Shown: positions 32,818 to 41,680 of the stretch, piece after piece
Layout of the letters: every line of letters starts with the position of its first letter
How positions within the stretch are numbered: the first letter of the stretch is position 1
Assembly (NCBI GenBank): GCA_029210695.1
Contig: JARGFH010000017.1
Coordinates: 1-63,231, forward strand
Source of the DNA: Acidimicrobiia bacterium
GTDB taxonomy: Bacteria; Actinomycetota; Acidimicrobiia; Spongiisociales; JAHEDJ01
Length of the DNA stretch: 63,231 bases
Reading direction: 5' to 3'
Notes under the pieces: generated by a model
Databases searched by the model: none
Told to the model about the DNA's origin: nothing
The model's input: the letters and a program-made list of their open reading frames with translations, nothing else
Translations under genes and position numbers: made by a program

Positions 32818-33615
32818 ATGCGCTTTGTTCGTTTCATCGCGGTTGTTGCGTGGGCCGGCGTAGCCCTCCTGGCGGTAGCCGGGTTCGCAGCTTTCTCCCC
32901 CGGTACCACCGACGCAACGGCTGTCCAAGCTGCGCCGTCGGAAGCGGTTACCGGGGTAACAGACGCGCGCGGTGGAGTTGCCGGTCTGGTCGCTGCACAG
33001 GCATTCTCAGGACGGCAAGTCGAGAGCACGGGGCCCGGGGTTGCCGAGTTCTCGGAGACCGCAGAACTCGAGGTGTTTGCCCGTCTCGTCCCTCCTCAGA
33101 TCATCGCCACCACGACGACCACAACCACCAGCAGCACGACTACCACCACCGTCGCTCCCACGACGACCACCGCTCCTCCGACCACGACGACCCCTACGAC
33201 GGCGCCACCCCCATCGCCGACGAGCATCCCGGGTGACGGAACTGTCGAAGCGACCGGCGGAGTTGGTCCCTGCGGTGCCTCCTACTACGGCGCCGCCTTC
33301 GCCGGGAAGACCACGGCCAACGGCGAATCGTTCGATCCGAACGCGATGACTGCTGCTACCCACTTCGTTGATTTCAACACGGTCGTGACCGTGACGAGAG
33401 TTGACACAGGAGCATCGGTTCAGGTTCGAATCAACGACCGCGGCCCGTACATGTCGGACCTCAAGACCCGGCACAGCAGCCGCTGCATCGACCTTTCTAC
33501 GGCGGCCATGGAGGCACTCAGCGGTACCGGCGCCGGCGTCATCCAGGTGACGCTCACCATGCCGGCAGATACCAACGGTCTCGCCAGACTCCAGGCGAAA
33601 TACGGCGCTCTCTGA
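32818..33615 (+). CDS. RlpA-like double-psi beta-barrel secreted protein
   Basis: 265 residues. A signal peptide or anchor (FIAVVAWAGVALLAVAGFAA) is followed by ~85 residues of extracellular linker, then a Thr-rich stretch with Pro, Ser and Ala, likely glycosylated or wall-spanning. The C-terminal domain is a double-psi beta-barrel: CGASYYGAAFAGKTTANGES, MTAATHFVDFNTVVTVTRVD, VRINDRGPYMSDLKTRHSSR, IDLSTAAMEAL. The Asp of NDRGP fits RlpA/expansin-like lytic enzymes. It probably acts on septal peptidoglycan. It is monocistronic with an AAC-ATGGAGGCGGAG-type leader just before the start. Confidence 0.83.
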   Translation: MRFVRFIAVVAWAGVALLAVAGFAAFSPGTTDATAVQAAPSEAVTGVTDARGGVAGLVAAQAFSGRQVESTGPGVAEFSETAELEVFARLVPPQIIATTTTTTTSSTTTTTVAPTTTTAPPTTTTPTTAPPPSPTSIPGDGTVEATGGVGPCGASYYGAAFAGKTTANGESFDPNAMTAATHFVDFNTVVTVTRVDTGASVQVRINDRGPYMSDLKTRHSSRCIDLSTAAMEALSGTGAGVIQVTLTMPADTNGLARLQAKYGAL

Positions 33616-33657
33616 TCCGATCCTGCCGGCAGTGATCGAATCTTCTACAATCCTGTC

Positions 33658-34050
33658 ATGAAACGCCTGGCTCGTACGCTTGCATTCACCGTCGCCATCG
33701 CCGCCGGCATCTGGGCGATGCGCGATCGCTTCCTCTCTCTCGCCCTTCCTCGCGAACCACAACCACCCGCCTTCCGCCACCCGGACGATCATCCCGACGT
33801 CCCCCATCGCCCGCATCAGGTGGAACCGACCGTGCAGAAGTCGACCCAGCAACAACCGGCCCGGTCGACGCCAGACGACCTCACGGCGATCAAGGGAATA
33901 GGCCCGGTGTTCGCCTCAAAGCTCTCGGACATCGGGATCACCACCTTCAAAGCCCTGGCCGCCGCCGCGCCCGGCGACACTGCCTCGAAGCTCGACACAT
34001 CCGAATCTCGTCTCGCCGACTGGATCGACCAGGCGCAACAGCGAGCCTGA
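33658..34050 (+). CDS. Membrane-anchored helix-hairpin-helix protein
   Basis: 130 residues. The N-terminal segment RTLAFTVAIAAGIWAM is a membrane anchor. A Pro/His-rich linker (PPAFRHPDDHPDVPHRPHQV) leads to a C-terminal HhH_5 domain, DDLTAIKGIGPVFASKLSDI with GITTFKALAAA, similar to the pseudo-HhH of ribosomal and DNA-polymerase-associated proteins. Proteins of this shape are frequent in actinobacteria; DNA binding at the membrane is a possibility but not shown. It faces the convergent NCS1 permease gene 27 bp downstream. Confidence 0.7.
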   Translation: MKRLARTLAFTVAIAAGIWAMRDRFLSLALPREPQPPAFRHPDDHPDVPHRPHQVEPTVQKSTQQQPARSTPDDLTAIKGIGPVFASKLSDIGITTFKALAAAAPGDTASKLDTSESRLADWIDQAQQRA

Positions 34051-34077
34051 GCGACCCGCAACTCGCGAGTCGCGATG

Positions 34078-35481
34078 TCACATCCGCAGCTTGGACACCA
34101 TCTCCCGGGCGTGGATCCTCCAGCGTCCGAGTCCCGTGTAGATAGACAGGCTCACGAGCATCGACAGCAGGATTGGTGGAAGGCCGACTGCTTCCGCGAT
34201 CGGAGCGTCGCTCGGGATCAGAGACTCGAGCGGCGTGACCCAGGCTTCCGGCCCGACCGGCCGCAGGACGATCGCAGTGAAGAAGCCTGCCAACACCGCT
34301 ACGAGTCCGTAGATGTTGACGCCGGCGTAAGTACCTTTTCGCCGGTAGAACTCGTCGGTTTCGTAGTACTTGCGTCTCACGAGGAAGTAGTCGGCGAGCA
34401 GCACGGCCAGCATCTGCGCAATTACCACCACGAAAAGTTCTGTGATCTCCCGGATGGTTGTGCGTGAGACGACGAGTGCAACAACGACGCTCATCGCCAG
34501 GATGGCAAGCGCTTGCACACGACCGGCGAAACGATCGCTGATCGTTGAGAGAGCCGTCGCTCCACTGAAACTGAGGATGAAAGGCTGATCAACGCCCGAC
34601 ACAATCAGCCATCCGACGATGACGACGGCGACGAATGAGGTAACGCCGTCGAGTAGAAAGGCCGTCGGGTCGCCGCCGGTGACGTCGACCGAGACAGCCC
34701 TCAACCCACCGACCAGGACCAGCACGAGGGCTGCGACGCTGAACCCGGTCCCGGCACCCGAGGCGGCGGCTGGAGCCGCGGAGACGAACCGTGCCGTATC
34801 TGCCACAACCGGGAAGAAGACAACGCCCAGAGCCATCACTCCATCAACGCCGAGCCAGAAGTTGTTCGCATCTGGTGTCACCTCGAACAGGGCGACCAGG
34901 TTGCCGTCCGACAAGAAGCTCCAGGCCAGCACCACAATGAGCACCAGCGCCGCCCAGAAGGCAAAGCGATACAGCCAGATCTGGGTGACCCAGGCGAGTC
35001 CGGCCACCAGGAGACCGGTAGCAGCCAGTGCCAGGCCGCCGATCACCAGCGCCTTTGGCAATCCGTCGACTCCCAGTGCATCCAATGCACTGACGAAGGC
35101 TGCGCCGCCGAACTCGAGCTCCAAAGCGGTCCATGCAATGAAGAATGCAACTTGCACCAGTGCAGCCGCCCAGGATCCGACAACACCGAGCGCCGGCCTC
35201 ATCAGCAACCCGGTCGGCACGCCGTTCTCTGCCGCTACCCAGGCCGCAGCTGCGATCAATCCTGCTGCGAACACAATGCCGAGCGGCGCGGCCAGAATCA
35301 GTTGCGAGACCGTCAGACCGAGTCCTGGGTCGACACCGAGGAGATCGATACCGACGATCAACGCGGGGGCTCCAAAAGCCAGGGATGCAATCAGGACTGC
35401 GAATTCGGGCGCCCCGAACGCCCGTTCAGACAGTCCAACGGGGTCACTCGAAGACGTTGCCAGCCAAGGACGTTTTGCCAC
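34078..35481 (-). CDS. NCS1-family cytosine/purine permease-like transporter
   Basis: 467 residues with about 12 helices. The N-terminal FGAPEFAVLIASLAFGAPAL, the LIAAAAWVAAENGVPTGLLM segment, LRPALGVVGSW-type loop (MRPALGVVGSWAAALVQVAF) and the late block AQMLAVLLADYFLVRRKYYE fit nucleobase:cation symporters of the NCS1 family. The residues that bind nucleobases cannot be assigned safely, so the substrate could be cytosine, another pyrimidine or a vitamin precursor. It is monocistronic; no salvage enzyme lies beside it. Confidence 0.78.
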   Translation of the reverse strand: MAKRPWLATSSSDPVGLSERAFGAPEFAVLIASLAFGAPALIVGIDLLGVDPGLGLTVSQLILAAPLGIVFAAGLIAAAAWVAAENGVPTGLLMRPALGVVGSWAAALVQVAFFIAWTALELEFGGAAFVSALDALGVDGLPKALVIGGLALAATGLLVAGLAWVTQIWLYRFAFWAALVLIVVLAWSFLSDGNLVALFEVTPDANNFWLGVDGVMALGVVFFPVVADTARFVSAAPAAASGAGTGFSVAALVLVLVGGLRAVSVDVTGGDPTAFLLDGVTSFVAVVIVGWLIVSGVDQPFILSFSGATALSTISDRFAGRVQALAILAMSVVVALVVSRTTIREITELFVVVIAQMLAVLLADYFLVRRKYYETDEFYRRKGTYAGVNIYGLVAVLAGFFTAIVLRPVGPEAWVTPLESLIPSDAPIAEAVGLPPILLSMLVSLSIYTGLGRWRIHAREMVSKLRM

Positions 35482-35538
35482 CAGGGCAGTCTAGGGAGGT
35501 GGCGCGGCCCCAGCAGGCGGCAGGCAACCTGTGAGAGA

Positions 35539-35569
35539 CCAGGTACCAAGTACCTCTGGGTACCCTTGT
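35539..35569 (+). repeat. Heptad tract upstream of rlmN
   Basis: CCAGGTA, CCAAGTA, CCTCTGGGTA (10 nt) and CCCTTGT; register slips once. It ends 4 bp before the rlmN GTG. Confidence 0.45.
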
Positions 35570-35572
35570 GTC

Positions 35573-36604
35573 GTGCCCTACCTGACCCACCCCGACGAAC
35601 TCGTGCAGCTGTTCCCGGATGAAGCGCCCTACCGGTCGCAGCAGCTGTACCACTGGCTCTATCGGCGGCCGACCCTGAGCGCGGCCTCGATGACCGATCT
35701 TCCTCCGGGAATGCGGAACGCTCTGATCGACCGTCTGTGGCCGTTCGTAGTTGAGGTCGAACAGATCACCGACAAGGGATCCACGGTCAAATGGTTGTTC
35801 AGGGCACCGGACGGCGCCGCTATCGAAGCTGTGCTGATGGGGTATCCGGGGCGCACCACACTTTGCATATCCAGTCAGGTCGGATGCGCACTTGCCTGCT
35901 CATTTTGCGCCACGGGGCAGTTCGGGTTCGAACGTCATTTGCAGGCTGGCGAGATCGTTGCGCAGGTCGCATACGCCGGAGCGTACCTTCGGGAAGTCGG
36001 CCTCTCGGTAGGACCCGATCATGTGACCAACATCGTCTTCATGGGCATGGGGGAACCGCTGGCCAACTACGACCGGGTCAGGGAATCCATTCGTCGGATT
36101 GTCGACGACATGGAGATGTCGCCGCGGCGTTTGACCGTCTCGACCGTCGGTCTGGTCCCCGGCATGCAGCGACTGACCGAGGAGCCGTGGCAGCTCAACC
36201 TGGCCGTCAGCTTGCATGCGGCAGACGACGAACTCCGCAATACGCTGGTCCCGATCAACAAGCGGTACCCCCTCGCCGAGGTCGAGGCGGCGGCTGCCGC
36301 CTATTTCGATCGAAAGGGCAGGAGAGTGTCCATCGAATGGACGCTGATCGACAACGTGAACGACACCATCGAGCAGGCCACCAAGCTGGCTGCGATTGCC
36401 CGCCGCCTGGGCGCTCATGTCAATGTGATCCCGCTCAATCCCACCCCCCTCAGCACCGACCAGCCGTCCCCATTCGCCCAGATCCGATCATTTGTCAGAC
36501 ACCTCCGCTCGCTCGATGTCAACGCCACGATCCGCGACACCCGCGGCTCCGACATCGACGCCGCCTGCGGCCAACTTCGGGCCGGCCGCGCCGCGTCGAG
36601 CTAA
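35573..36604 (+). CDS. rlmN: 23S rRNA (adenine2503-C2)/tRNA A37 methyltransferase RlmN
   Basis: 343 residues from GTG 35573 (the ORF from 35531 begins in a heptad tract). The radical-SAM motif is SSQVGCALACSFCATGQFGF, followed by IVFMGMGEPLANYDRVRES and ISIEWT-like VSIEWTLIDNVNDTIEQA. The methyl-carrying Cys is in RDTRGSDIDAACGQLR at the C-terminus. It methylates A2503 of 23S rRNA and A37 of tRNA. Domain order and length match the family. It is monocistronic. Confidence 0.95.
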   Translation: MPYLTHPDELVQLFPDEAPYRSQQLYHWLYRRPTLSAASMTDLPPGMRNALIDRLWPFVVEVEQITDKGSTVKWLFRAPDGAAIEAVLMGYPGRTTLCISSQVGCALACSFCATGQFGFERHLQAGEIVAQVAYAGAYLREVGLSVGPDHVTNIVFMGMGEPLANYDRVRESIRRIVDDMEMSPRRLTVSTVGLVPGMQRLTEEPWQLNLAVSLHAADDELRNTLVPINKRYPLAEVEAAAAAYFDRKGRRVSIEWTLIDNVNDTIEQATKLAAIARRLGAHVNVIPLNPTPLSTDQPSPFAQIRSFVRHLRSLDVNATIRDTRGSDIDAACGQLRAGRAASS

Positions 36605-36677
36605 TACATGACGAAGAAGACCTCAAGGAGTACAGTGACCCGTCCGATTGCTGTATCGGTGGCTCCCCGCGCTGGGG

Positions 36678-36703
36678 TTGACATGAGACACCGATGAGAT
36701 AGT
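36678..36703 (+). promoter_or_regulatory. Putative promoter of the LysM-M23 gene
   Basis: A perfect -35 TTGACA (36678-36683) is followed by weak -10 candidates GATAGT (36698-36703) or TAGTTT (36700-36705). It lies 35 bp before the start codon. Confidence 0.4.
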
Positions 36704-36737
36704 TTTGTAGTGGAGCGGGCGGAGCATTGGAGGATTG

Positions 36738-37679
36738 ATGCTCGCGCCGTCGCCTACCCGTCGAACGATCACGACACTGGCCGTCGCCCTATTCGTGATC
36801 GTGTCCGGTGCCACGTATACCGTTCAACCGGGTGACACCCTCTCTGAGATCGCCGCCAAGAACGGGACGACGATCCGAGCGCTCGTCGAGAAGAACAATC
36901 TCCCGAACGCCGACCGCATCTACGTCGGTCAGAAGTTGAACCTCCCGGATGCCTCGGCGGCCGGCGCATCATCTGCGACCCACATCGTCCAGTCCGGTGA
37001 GTCGCTCTCAACGATTGCAGCCAAATATGGATTAACCGTCGTCCAACTGGCGGCCGCCAACGGCATCACCAACACCAACGTGGTGTACATCGGCACCAAG
37101 CTCTCGCTGTCCGGTCCGATTTCGGACTTCACACCAGGTTCCGGATCTTCCGGTGCTCACGTTGTGGCAAAGGGCGACACGCTCGGCAAGATCGCCGCCG
37201 CCTACGGCACGACAGTCTCAGTACTCGCCGAACTCAACGGCCTGGCCAACCCCAATGTGATCCGCATCGGGCAGGTCCTCACGGTGCCGGGCGGTGGCTG
37301 GATCTGCCCCGTTCCCGGAGGAACGTACTTCAACGACTACGGATTCCCTCGCACCGGCGGCCGTTTCCACGAGGGCACCGATCTCTTCGCCACCAGGGGC
37401 ACGCCGGTCCTGGCTCCGGTGTCGGGACGCGTCGAGTTCACAATCGGCACCATCGGAGGCATGCAGTACAAGTTGTACGGCGACGACGGCGCCACCTACA
37501 TCGGCTCCCACATGGACAGCTTCGGAACGGCAGGCAAAGTAACGGCCGGTACCGTGATCGGGTCGGTCGGGGATTCTGGCAATGCCAAGGGATCGCGCAC
37601 TCACCTGCACTTCGAGATCCACCCGGACGATGGAGCCGCGGTCAACCCGTACCCCTACCTCCAGGATGCTTGTCGGTAG
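36738..37679 (+). CDS. LysM-containing M23 peptidoglycan endopeptidase
   Basis: 313 residues from ATG 36738 (a TTG precedes it). An N-terminal export signal (TTLAVALFVIVSGATYTV) leads into three LysM repeats at ~30-75, ~85-130 and ~145-188 (YTVQPGDTLSEIAAKNGTTI, HIVQSGESLSTIAAKYGLTV, HVVAKGDTLGKIAAAYGTTV). The C-terminal M23 metallopeptidase has zinc ligands in GGRFHEGTDLFA and RTHLHFEIHP. It should cut peptide cross-links at sites bound through the LysM modules. Its last 38 bp overlap the convergent methyltransferase gene. Confidence 0.92.
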   Translation: MLAPSPTRRTITTLAVALFVIVSGATYTVQPGDTLSEIAAKNGTTIRALVEKNNLPNADRIYVGQKLNLPDASAAGASSATHIVQSGESLSTIAAKYGLTVVQLAAANGITNTNVVYIGTKLSLSGPISDFTPGSGSSGAHVVAKGDTLGKIAAAYGTTVSVLAELNGLANPNVIRIGQVLTVPGGGWICPVPGGTYFNDYGFPRTGGRFHEGTDLFATRGTPVLAPVSGRVEFTIGTIGGMQYKLYGDDGATYIGSHMDSFGTAGKVTAGTVIGSVGDSGNAKGSRTHLHFEIHPDDGAAVNPYPYLQDACR

Positions 37680-38499
37680 AGTCGCCGGTCGTTGCCAGGC
37701 GGGCCTTCGTTATCGCAACTGCTTCCGCACTACTGTCGACCAGCAAGTAGCGACGGTCCAGTTCCTGGGCTGCTACGCCGACGGTGCCGCTTCCGCAGAA
37801 GAAGTCCGCGACGAGATCGCCCGAATTCGATGAGGCGCTGATGATTCTTCGTGCGAGCCCGAGCGGCTTCTGAGTCGGATAGCCGGTTCGCTCGGCGCTG
37901 TTGGTCGGGACGATTGTCATCCACCAAACATCGGTCGGCAGCTTCCCCCTGGCCGCCTTGGCGGGCCCGACCAATCCCGGAGCCATGTAGGGGATGCGAT
38001 CGATCTCGTCGCGATTGAACGTCCAACTGTCTCCCTTGGCGTACCAGAGAATCGAATCGTGTTTGCGTGGCCAGCGATCGCGGTGCCGGCCGCCGTAGTC
38101 GTAGGCCCAGATGATCTCGTTGAGAAAGCGCTCCGGGCCGAATACCTCGTCGAGGATGATCCTTGCGTAATGGACGGCGTGATGGTCGAGGTGGAGATAC
38201 AGGGATCCTCGAGGTGAAAGCACCCGGCGCATCTCGCGTAAACGGATTTCGAGGAACCCGAGGTATTCATTGAAAGGCAGGTCGTCGCGATACTCAATCG
38301 TCGACACGACTTCGAACGGATAGCGGCGGTCGCCGAATCCGGTGCGGACCTGGTCGCCTTCCCCGGTGCGGATCGAATCGAGGCGCCTTCGCTTGCCGGT
38401 CCCGAACGGTGGATCTGTGTAGATCAAATCGACCGCTCCGTCTGGAAGGCCGCGCATGATCTCGAGGTTGTCTCCACACTCCACCAACCGTTTGATCAT
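37642..38499 (-). CDS. Orphan DNA methyltransferase (N6-adenine/N4-cytosine, beta order)
   Basis: 285 residues. The catalytic motif IV comes first (LIYTDPPFGTGKRRR, TDPPF), followed by SLYLHLDHHAVHYARIILDE and a C-terminal SAM-binding motif I (DLVADFFCGSGTVGVAAQEL); GYPTQKPLGLARRIISASS lies between. That order is the beta class. There is no restriction endonuclease or specificity gene next to it, so it is probably a solitary methylase. Target sequence unknown. Its 3' end overlaps the peptidase gene by 38 bp on the opposite strand, and it diverges from a GNAT gene 18 bp away. Confidence 0.85.
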   Translation of the reverse strand: MIKRLVECGDNLEIMRGLPDGAVDLIYTDPPFGTGKRRRLDSIRTGEGDQVRTGFGDRRYPFEVVSTIEYRDDLPFNEYLGFLEIRLREMRRVLSPRGSLYLHLDHHAVHYARIILDEVFGPERFLNEIIWAYDYGGRHRDRWPRKHDSILWYAKGDSWTFNRDEIDRIPYMAPGLVGPAKAARGKLPTDVWWMTIVPTNSAERTGYPTQKPLGLARRIISASSNSGDLVADFFCGSGTVGVAAQELDRRYLLVDSSAEAVAITKARLATTGDSTDKHPGGRGTG

Positions 38500-38517
38500 C
38501 GGGCGAGCTTATCCCAG

Positions 38518-39024
38518 ATGGCTACGCTCGCGCAGATGATGATCGAACCGATGCAGTCCTCGGACTGGCCGGAAGTCGCACACATCTACACAGAGGGGAT
38601 CGCCACCGGAAACGCAACGTTCGAGGTCGAAGCTCCGAGTTGGGCCGACTGGGACGCCGGGCATCTCCAGGAAGGCAGGATCGTTGCCCGGAGTCCGGGC
38701 CGGATCGATGGATGGGCGGCCCTCAGCCCGGTCTCCGACCGGTGTGCCTATGGCGGAGTCGCCGAGGTGAGCGTCTACGTGGCGGTCGAAGCCCAGACTC
38801 GTGGCATTGGCAGAGCGCTCCTAGAACGGCTGATCACCGAATCCGAACGGGCCGGTATATGGATGCTCCAGGCAGGGATCTTCCCGGAGAACCGGGCTTC
38901 GATTGCGCTGCATCAGACCTGTGGATTTCGCATCGTCGGGACAAGAGAAAGACTCGGTCAGATGAACGGCCGCTGGCGCGATGTGACCCTGCTCGAGCGT
39001 CGGAGCGCAGTCGTCGGGGTATAG
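38518..39024 (+). CDS. GNAT acetyltransferase, phosphinothricin/methionine-sulfoximine type
   Basis: 168 residues; internal ATGs at 38536 or 38539 could be the true start. The family features are IYTEGIATGNATFEVEAPSW, VAEVSVYVAVEAQTRGIGRA (acetyl-CoA loop QTRGIG) and IFPENRASIALHQTCGFRIV with GTRERLGQMNGRWRDV. This resembles Pat/Bar and MddA enzymes, which acetylate phosphinothricin or methionine derivatives. The natural substrate is not known. It ends 35 bp from the convergent infA. Confidence 0.83.
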   Translation: MATLAQMMIEPMQSSDWPEVAHIYTEGIATGNATFEVEAPSWADWDAGHLQEGRIVARSPGRIDGWAALSPVSDRCAYGGVAEVSVYVAVEAQTRGIGRALLERLITESERAGIWMLQAGIFPENRASIALHQTCGFRIVGTRERLGQMNGRWRDVTLLERRSAVVGV

Positions 39025-39059
39025 AACGAGAGGCCGGTCCGGAGGGGCGGGGCGCCCTT

Positions 39060-39284
39060 CTACTTGTAGCGCCAGACGATGCGACCGCGAGTCGGGTCGT
39101 ATGCAGAGAGTTCCACGTCGACGCGATCGCCGGGCAGGATCCGGATGTAGCGTCCACGCCGCATCTTCCCGGCAGCGCGAGCAAGCACCTCGAGGCCACC
39201 ATCGACCTCGACGCGAAAGGTGGCATTGGGAAGCGTCTCAACGACGACACCCTGCACCCGAATTACATCATCCTGCTTGGCCAC
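39060..39284 (-). CDS. infA: Translation initiation factor IF-1
   Basis: 74 residues with a GTG start preceded by AAGGAG. The S1/OB fold is complete: [62 protein letters not shown]-1 normally lies in the ribosomal alpha operon next to rpmJ; here it is isolated, and the sequence [20 protein letters not shown] differs slightly from the usual NAMF..EL.NG.EVLAH. It may be the only or a second copy; the window cannot tell. Confidence 0.9.
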   Translation of the reverse strand: MAKQDDVIRVQGVVVETLPNATFRVEVDGGLEVLARAAGKMRRGRYIRILPGDRVDVELSAYDPTRGRIVWRYK

Positions 39285-39442
39285 GAGGCTCCTTGGATTA
39301 CCGACTGCCCAGAAGCGTACATGGTGAACGGTCTATTCGGAATTCGAGGCACCGGCGATCGATACCGCCGCCGCCGGGGTTCTGACCCAGGAGTCTGAGT
39401 TCCGGCGAGGCAGCAACCACAACTTGCGACGAATGCACCGAC

Positions 39443-40153
39443 CTACGGGCGAATGAACGTGAGCTGAAGCTCAATCTGCCCGTGGTCTTCCACCCCGACG
39501 AGGACGGGGGCGGATGGCAGGTCGATGCCGAAGTCGCCGTAGGTGACGTCCACGCTTCCCACCACCACGATTCGCTCACCGACCAGCTGCGCTTCGAGCT
39601 GGATCTCGACGGGTCGGGTCGTTCCGTGCAGGGTCAGATCACCGATTGCGGTGACGTTGACGGGGACGCCTTCGGTCGGAACCGAGCCAAGCTCGATTGG
39701 TTGGGTCAGTCGAAACGAGGCCGTCGGGAAAGCCCCGGTCTCGAGAGCTCGCTGCCGCATTGCCCCGTCACGACGATTGTCATCGGACCGGAGCGACGAC
39801 ATATCGACCTCGATGCCGACTGCGGTCAGTGTTGATCCTTCGAGCTCGAGCGAACCGGTCACGGCACTAGTTCGGCCGACTGCCTCGGTGACGCCGATCC
39901 CCACCAGTTCCTCGCCGACCCGGTATCCGGCAAACGAAGCGTCGTCTGCGAGCACGGTCCACGTTCCATCCAGTCCGGCATCGACTGCTTCCTCGAGGAG
40001 GGTCGTTTCTGAAACGGTAGTCGGGTCGGTTGCGGCTTCGACCGCGTCGCTGAGCGAGACGGGGTCAGGGTTGTCCGACCGCAAGAAGAAGAACCACAGC
40101 GCCGCCATCCCGACTACCGCGACGCCGGCAAGCACTATCCATCTTTTCACCAT
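39443..40153 (-). CDS. YceI-family periplasmic lipid-binding-like protein
   Basis: 236 residues. A membrane anchor (WIVLAGVAVVGMAALWFFF) is followed by ~45 residues of acidic linker, then a YceI lipocalin-like domain: GTWTVLADDASFAGYRVGEE, GSLELEGSTLTAVGIEVDMS, RRDGAMRQRALETGAFPTAS and IGDLTLHGTTRPVEIQLEAQ. The family binds polyprenoid lipids or acts in acid stress. No partner cytochrome b561 is adjacent. It lies 74 bp before the Cys-repeat lipoprotein gene on the same strand. Confidence 0.88.
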   Translation of the reverse strand: MVKRWIVLAGVAVVGMAALWFFFLRSDNPDPVSLSDAVEAATDPTTVSETTLLEEAVDAGLDGTWTVLADDASFAGYRVGEELVGIGVTEAVGRTSAVTGSLELEGSTLTAVGIEVDMSSLRSDDNRRDGAMRQRALETGAFPTASFRLTQPIELGSVPTEGVPVNVTAIGDLTLHGTTRPVEIQLEAQLVGERIVVVGSVDVTYGDFGIDLPSAPVLVGVEDHGQIELQLTFIRP

Positions 40154-40227
40154 CAGGTCCCTCCCTCAATTCCGGCTGGTAATAATACGGGCTTGTCGGT
40201 CGTAGGGTTCGCATGACCGCTCGCTGG

Positions 40228-40827
40228 CTAGGGAGCAACGCCTCCGCCGCCGGGCCCGCCACCGCCGCCGGGACGGAAGCCCGATTCGCCGAAGATGTCA
40301 CGGCAGACTTCGTCGGCCGCCAGGAAGACGGGATCGTCGCGATCCTCGAGACCACCGAAGATCCCGCCACCTCCGCCTTGTCCGGAGCCGGGCTGGAATC
40401 CGCTGAGATCTGGATCCGCCATCTCATATCCGTTCTCGCGCATGCATGACGCATATTCCAGGAGCATGTCCTGGAACTCGGTCGTGTTTCGCTGCTCGAA
40501 TCCGAGTGTCACGCCTTCGAGAAAACCCGAACACGCCTCACGGGCAGCCTGCATAGCGTCCCGGTCGCCATCCTCTGCCGGGCGCGGCATACGCAGCTGA
40601 CCATCGGCTCCGACCTCCGGGTCGTCGACTTCCATTCCTTCGTCCCGGAGGCATTGGGTGAAGGCCAGGAGCGCGGTTTCTCGATCGACCTCTTCGTCGA
40701 CGACGGGATCGACGATGTCATCTGTGGCAGTCGCGGTTAGCGAGGCAACCTCATCGCCTGCGCTCCCCGACGAACAGGCCGCGGTCACCAGAGAGATGCC
40801 GACGACAACCAATAACAAACGCCGCAC
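40228..40827 (-). CDS. Lipoprotein with a duplicated Cys-containing module
   Basis: 199 residues. Signal peptide and lipobox VTAACSSG give a lipid anchor. Two modules follow with the same pattern: FTQCLRDEGMEVDDPEV...AREACSGFL (~55-105) and YASCMRENGYEMADPDL...ADEVCRDIF (~120-180). Each has a Cys in a CxR..G....DP motif and a second Cys some 40 residues later, so each may be held by a disulfide. The C-terminus is Gly/Pro-rich (FRPGGGGGPGGGG). Such proteins often occur beside two-component systems and efflux genes in actinobacteria. It diverges from the MprA-like regulator gene. Confidence 0.65.
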   Translation of the reverse strand: MRRLLLVVVGISLVTAACSSGSAGDEVASLTATATDDIVDPVVDEEVDRETALLAFTQCLRDEGMEVDDPEVGADGQLRMPRPAEDGDRDAMQAAREACSGFLEGVTLGFEQRNTTEFQDMLLEYASCMRENGYEMADPDLSGFQPGSGQGGGGGIFGGLEDRDDPVFLAADEVCRDIFGESGFRPGGGGGPGGGGVAP

Positions 40828-40904
40828 TGGATTCAGACTCCTTGTTGTATCTGCCGAGTATGGCCCGGAGCCCTAAACCTAGGGTGAAGGCGAACTGAAG
40901 AATC

Positions 40905-40945
40905 GATGAGAAAGCTCGCTCACCGTTTTCTCATCTTGCTCTCAA
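40905..40945. promoter_or_regulatory. Candidate response-regulator site in the divergent spacer
   Basis: An inverted pair GATGAGAAA (40905-40913) and TTTCTCATC (40927-40935) overlaps a direct pair TCTCAT (40929) and TCTCAA (40940) 11 bp apart, one helical turn. OmpR-type regulators such as MprA bind direct repeats like this. Assignment to the adjacent regulator is inference. Confidence 0.4.
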
Positions 40946-41008
40946 ACAGTTCATACAACCCGCTCGTACCGTGTCCCCATGCAATCCCCAATCGGCCATA
41001 CTGATGCC

Positions 41009-41680
41009 ATGCGTGTACTTGTCGTGGAGGATGACGCTCAAGTTCGGTCGGCTTTGTCAAGAGCCCTCAACTTCGAGGGTTACGACGTCGACACCGCCAA
41101 CGATGGAGCGGATGCGCTCGAACGGGTTCTCAAAACGACGCCGGACGCCATCGTTCTGGATGTCATGATGCCGCATGTCGATGGTCTCGAAGCCACCAGA
41201 CGGCTCCGGGCGCGCGGCGACACGACTCCTATCCTGCTGCTCACGGCCAGGCACGAAGTGTCCGACCGGGTGGCCGGTCTCGATGCCGGCGCCGATGACT
41301 ATCTGGTCAAACCGTTTGCCCTCGAGGAGTTGCTGGCTCGCCTCCGTGCACTGCTGCGTCGATCCGAACCGGAAACCAATGAGATCATGAAGGTGGGAGA
41401 CCTGACGCTTGACCCTGCTACCCGTCTGGTGAAGCGTGGGGACACACCGATCGAACTAACCAAGACCGAGTTCCAGCTACTCGAGCTCCTGATGTTCAAC
41501 GAAGGCATCGTGCTGACGCGTGAAACTATCTACGAACGCATCTGGGGTTTCGATTTCGGGACGTCGTCGAACTCCCTCGACGTGTACGTCGGCTACCTCC
41601 GACGAAAGACCGAACCGGACGGCGCCCCTCGCCTGATTCAGACTGTGCGGGGTGTCGGCTATGTGATCCGGGACGTATGA
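41009..41680 (+). CDS. OmpR-family response regulator, MprA-like
   Basis: 223 residues from ATG 41009 (MRVLVVEDD). A CATACT box (40997-41002) lies six bases before it, so a leaderless transcript is possible; an upstream ATG at 40979 adds ten residues. The receiver domain has [22 protein letters not shown] with the phospho-Asp, LLTAR and [20 protein letters not shown]. The C-terminal winged helix has [20 protein letters not shown] and [17 protein letters not shown]. Closest known relative by eye is MprA of mycobacteria (envelope stress). Its stop overlaps the kinase start. Confidence 0.9.
   Translation: MRVLVVEDDAQVRSALSRALNFEGYDVDTANDGADALERVLKTTPDAIVLDVMMPHVDGLEATRRLRARGDTTPILLLTARHEVSDRVAGLDAGADDYLVKPFALEELLARLRALLRRSEPETNEIMKVGDLTLDPATRLVKRGDTPIELTKTEFQLLELLMFNEGIVLTRETIYERIWGFDFGTSSNSLDVYVGYLRRKTEPDGAPRLIQTVRGVGYVIRDV

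Noticed and set aside
34619-35494. 291-codon plus-strand frame opposite the NCS1 permease
   Set aside because: Thr/Ser/Ala/Pro-rich antisense of membrane helices; no motif or start signal.
37642-38499. Restriction-modification system
   Set aside because: A methyltransferase is clear, but both neighbours (M23 peptidase, GNAT) are unrelated and no endonuclease is present.
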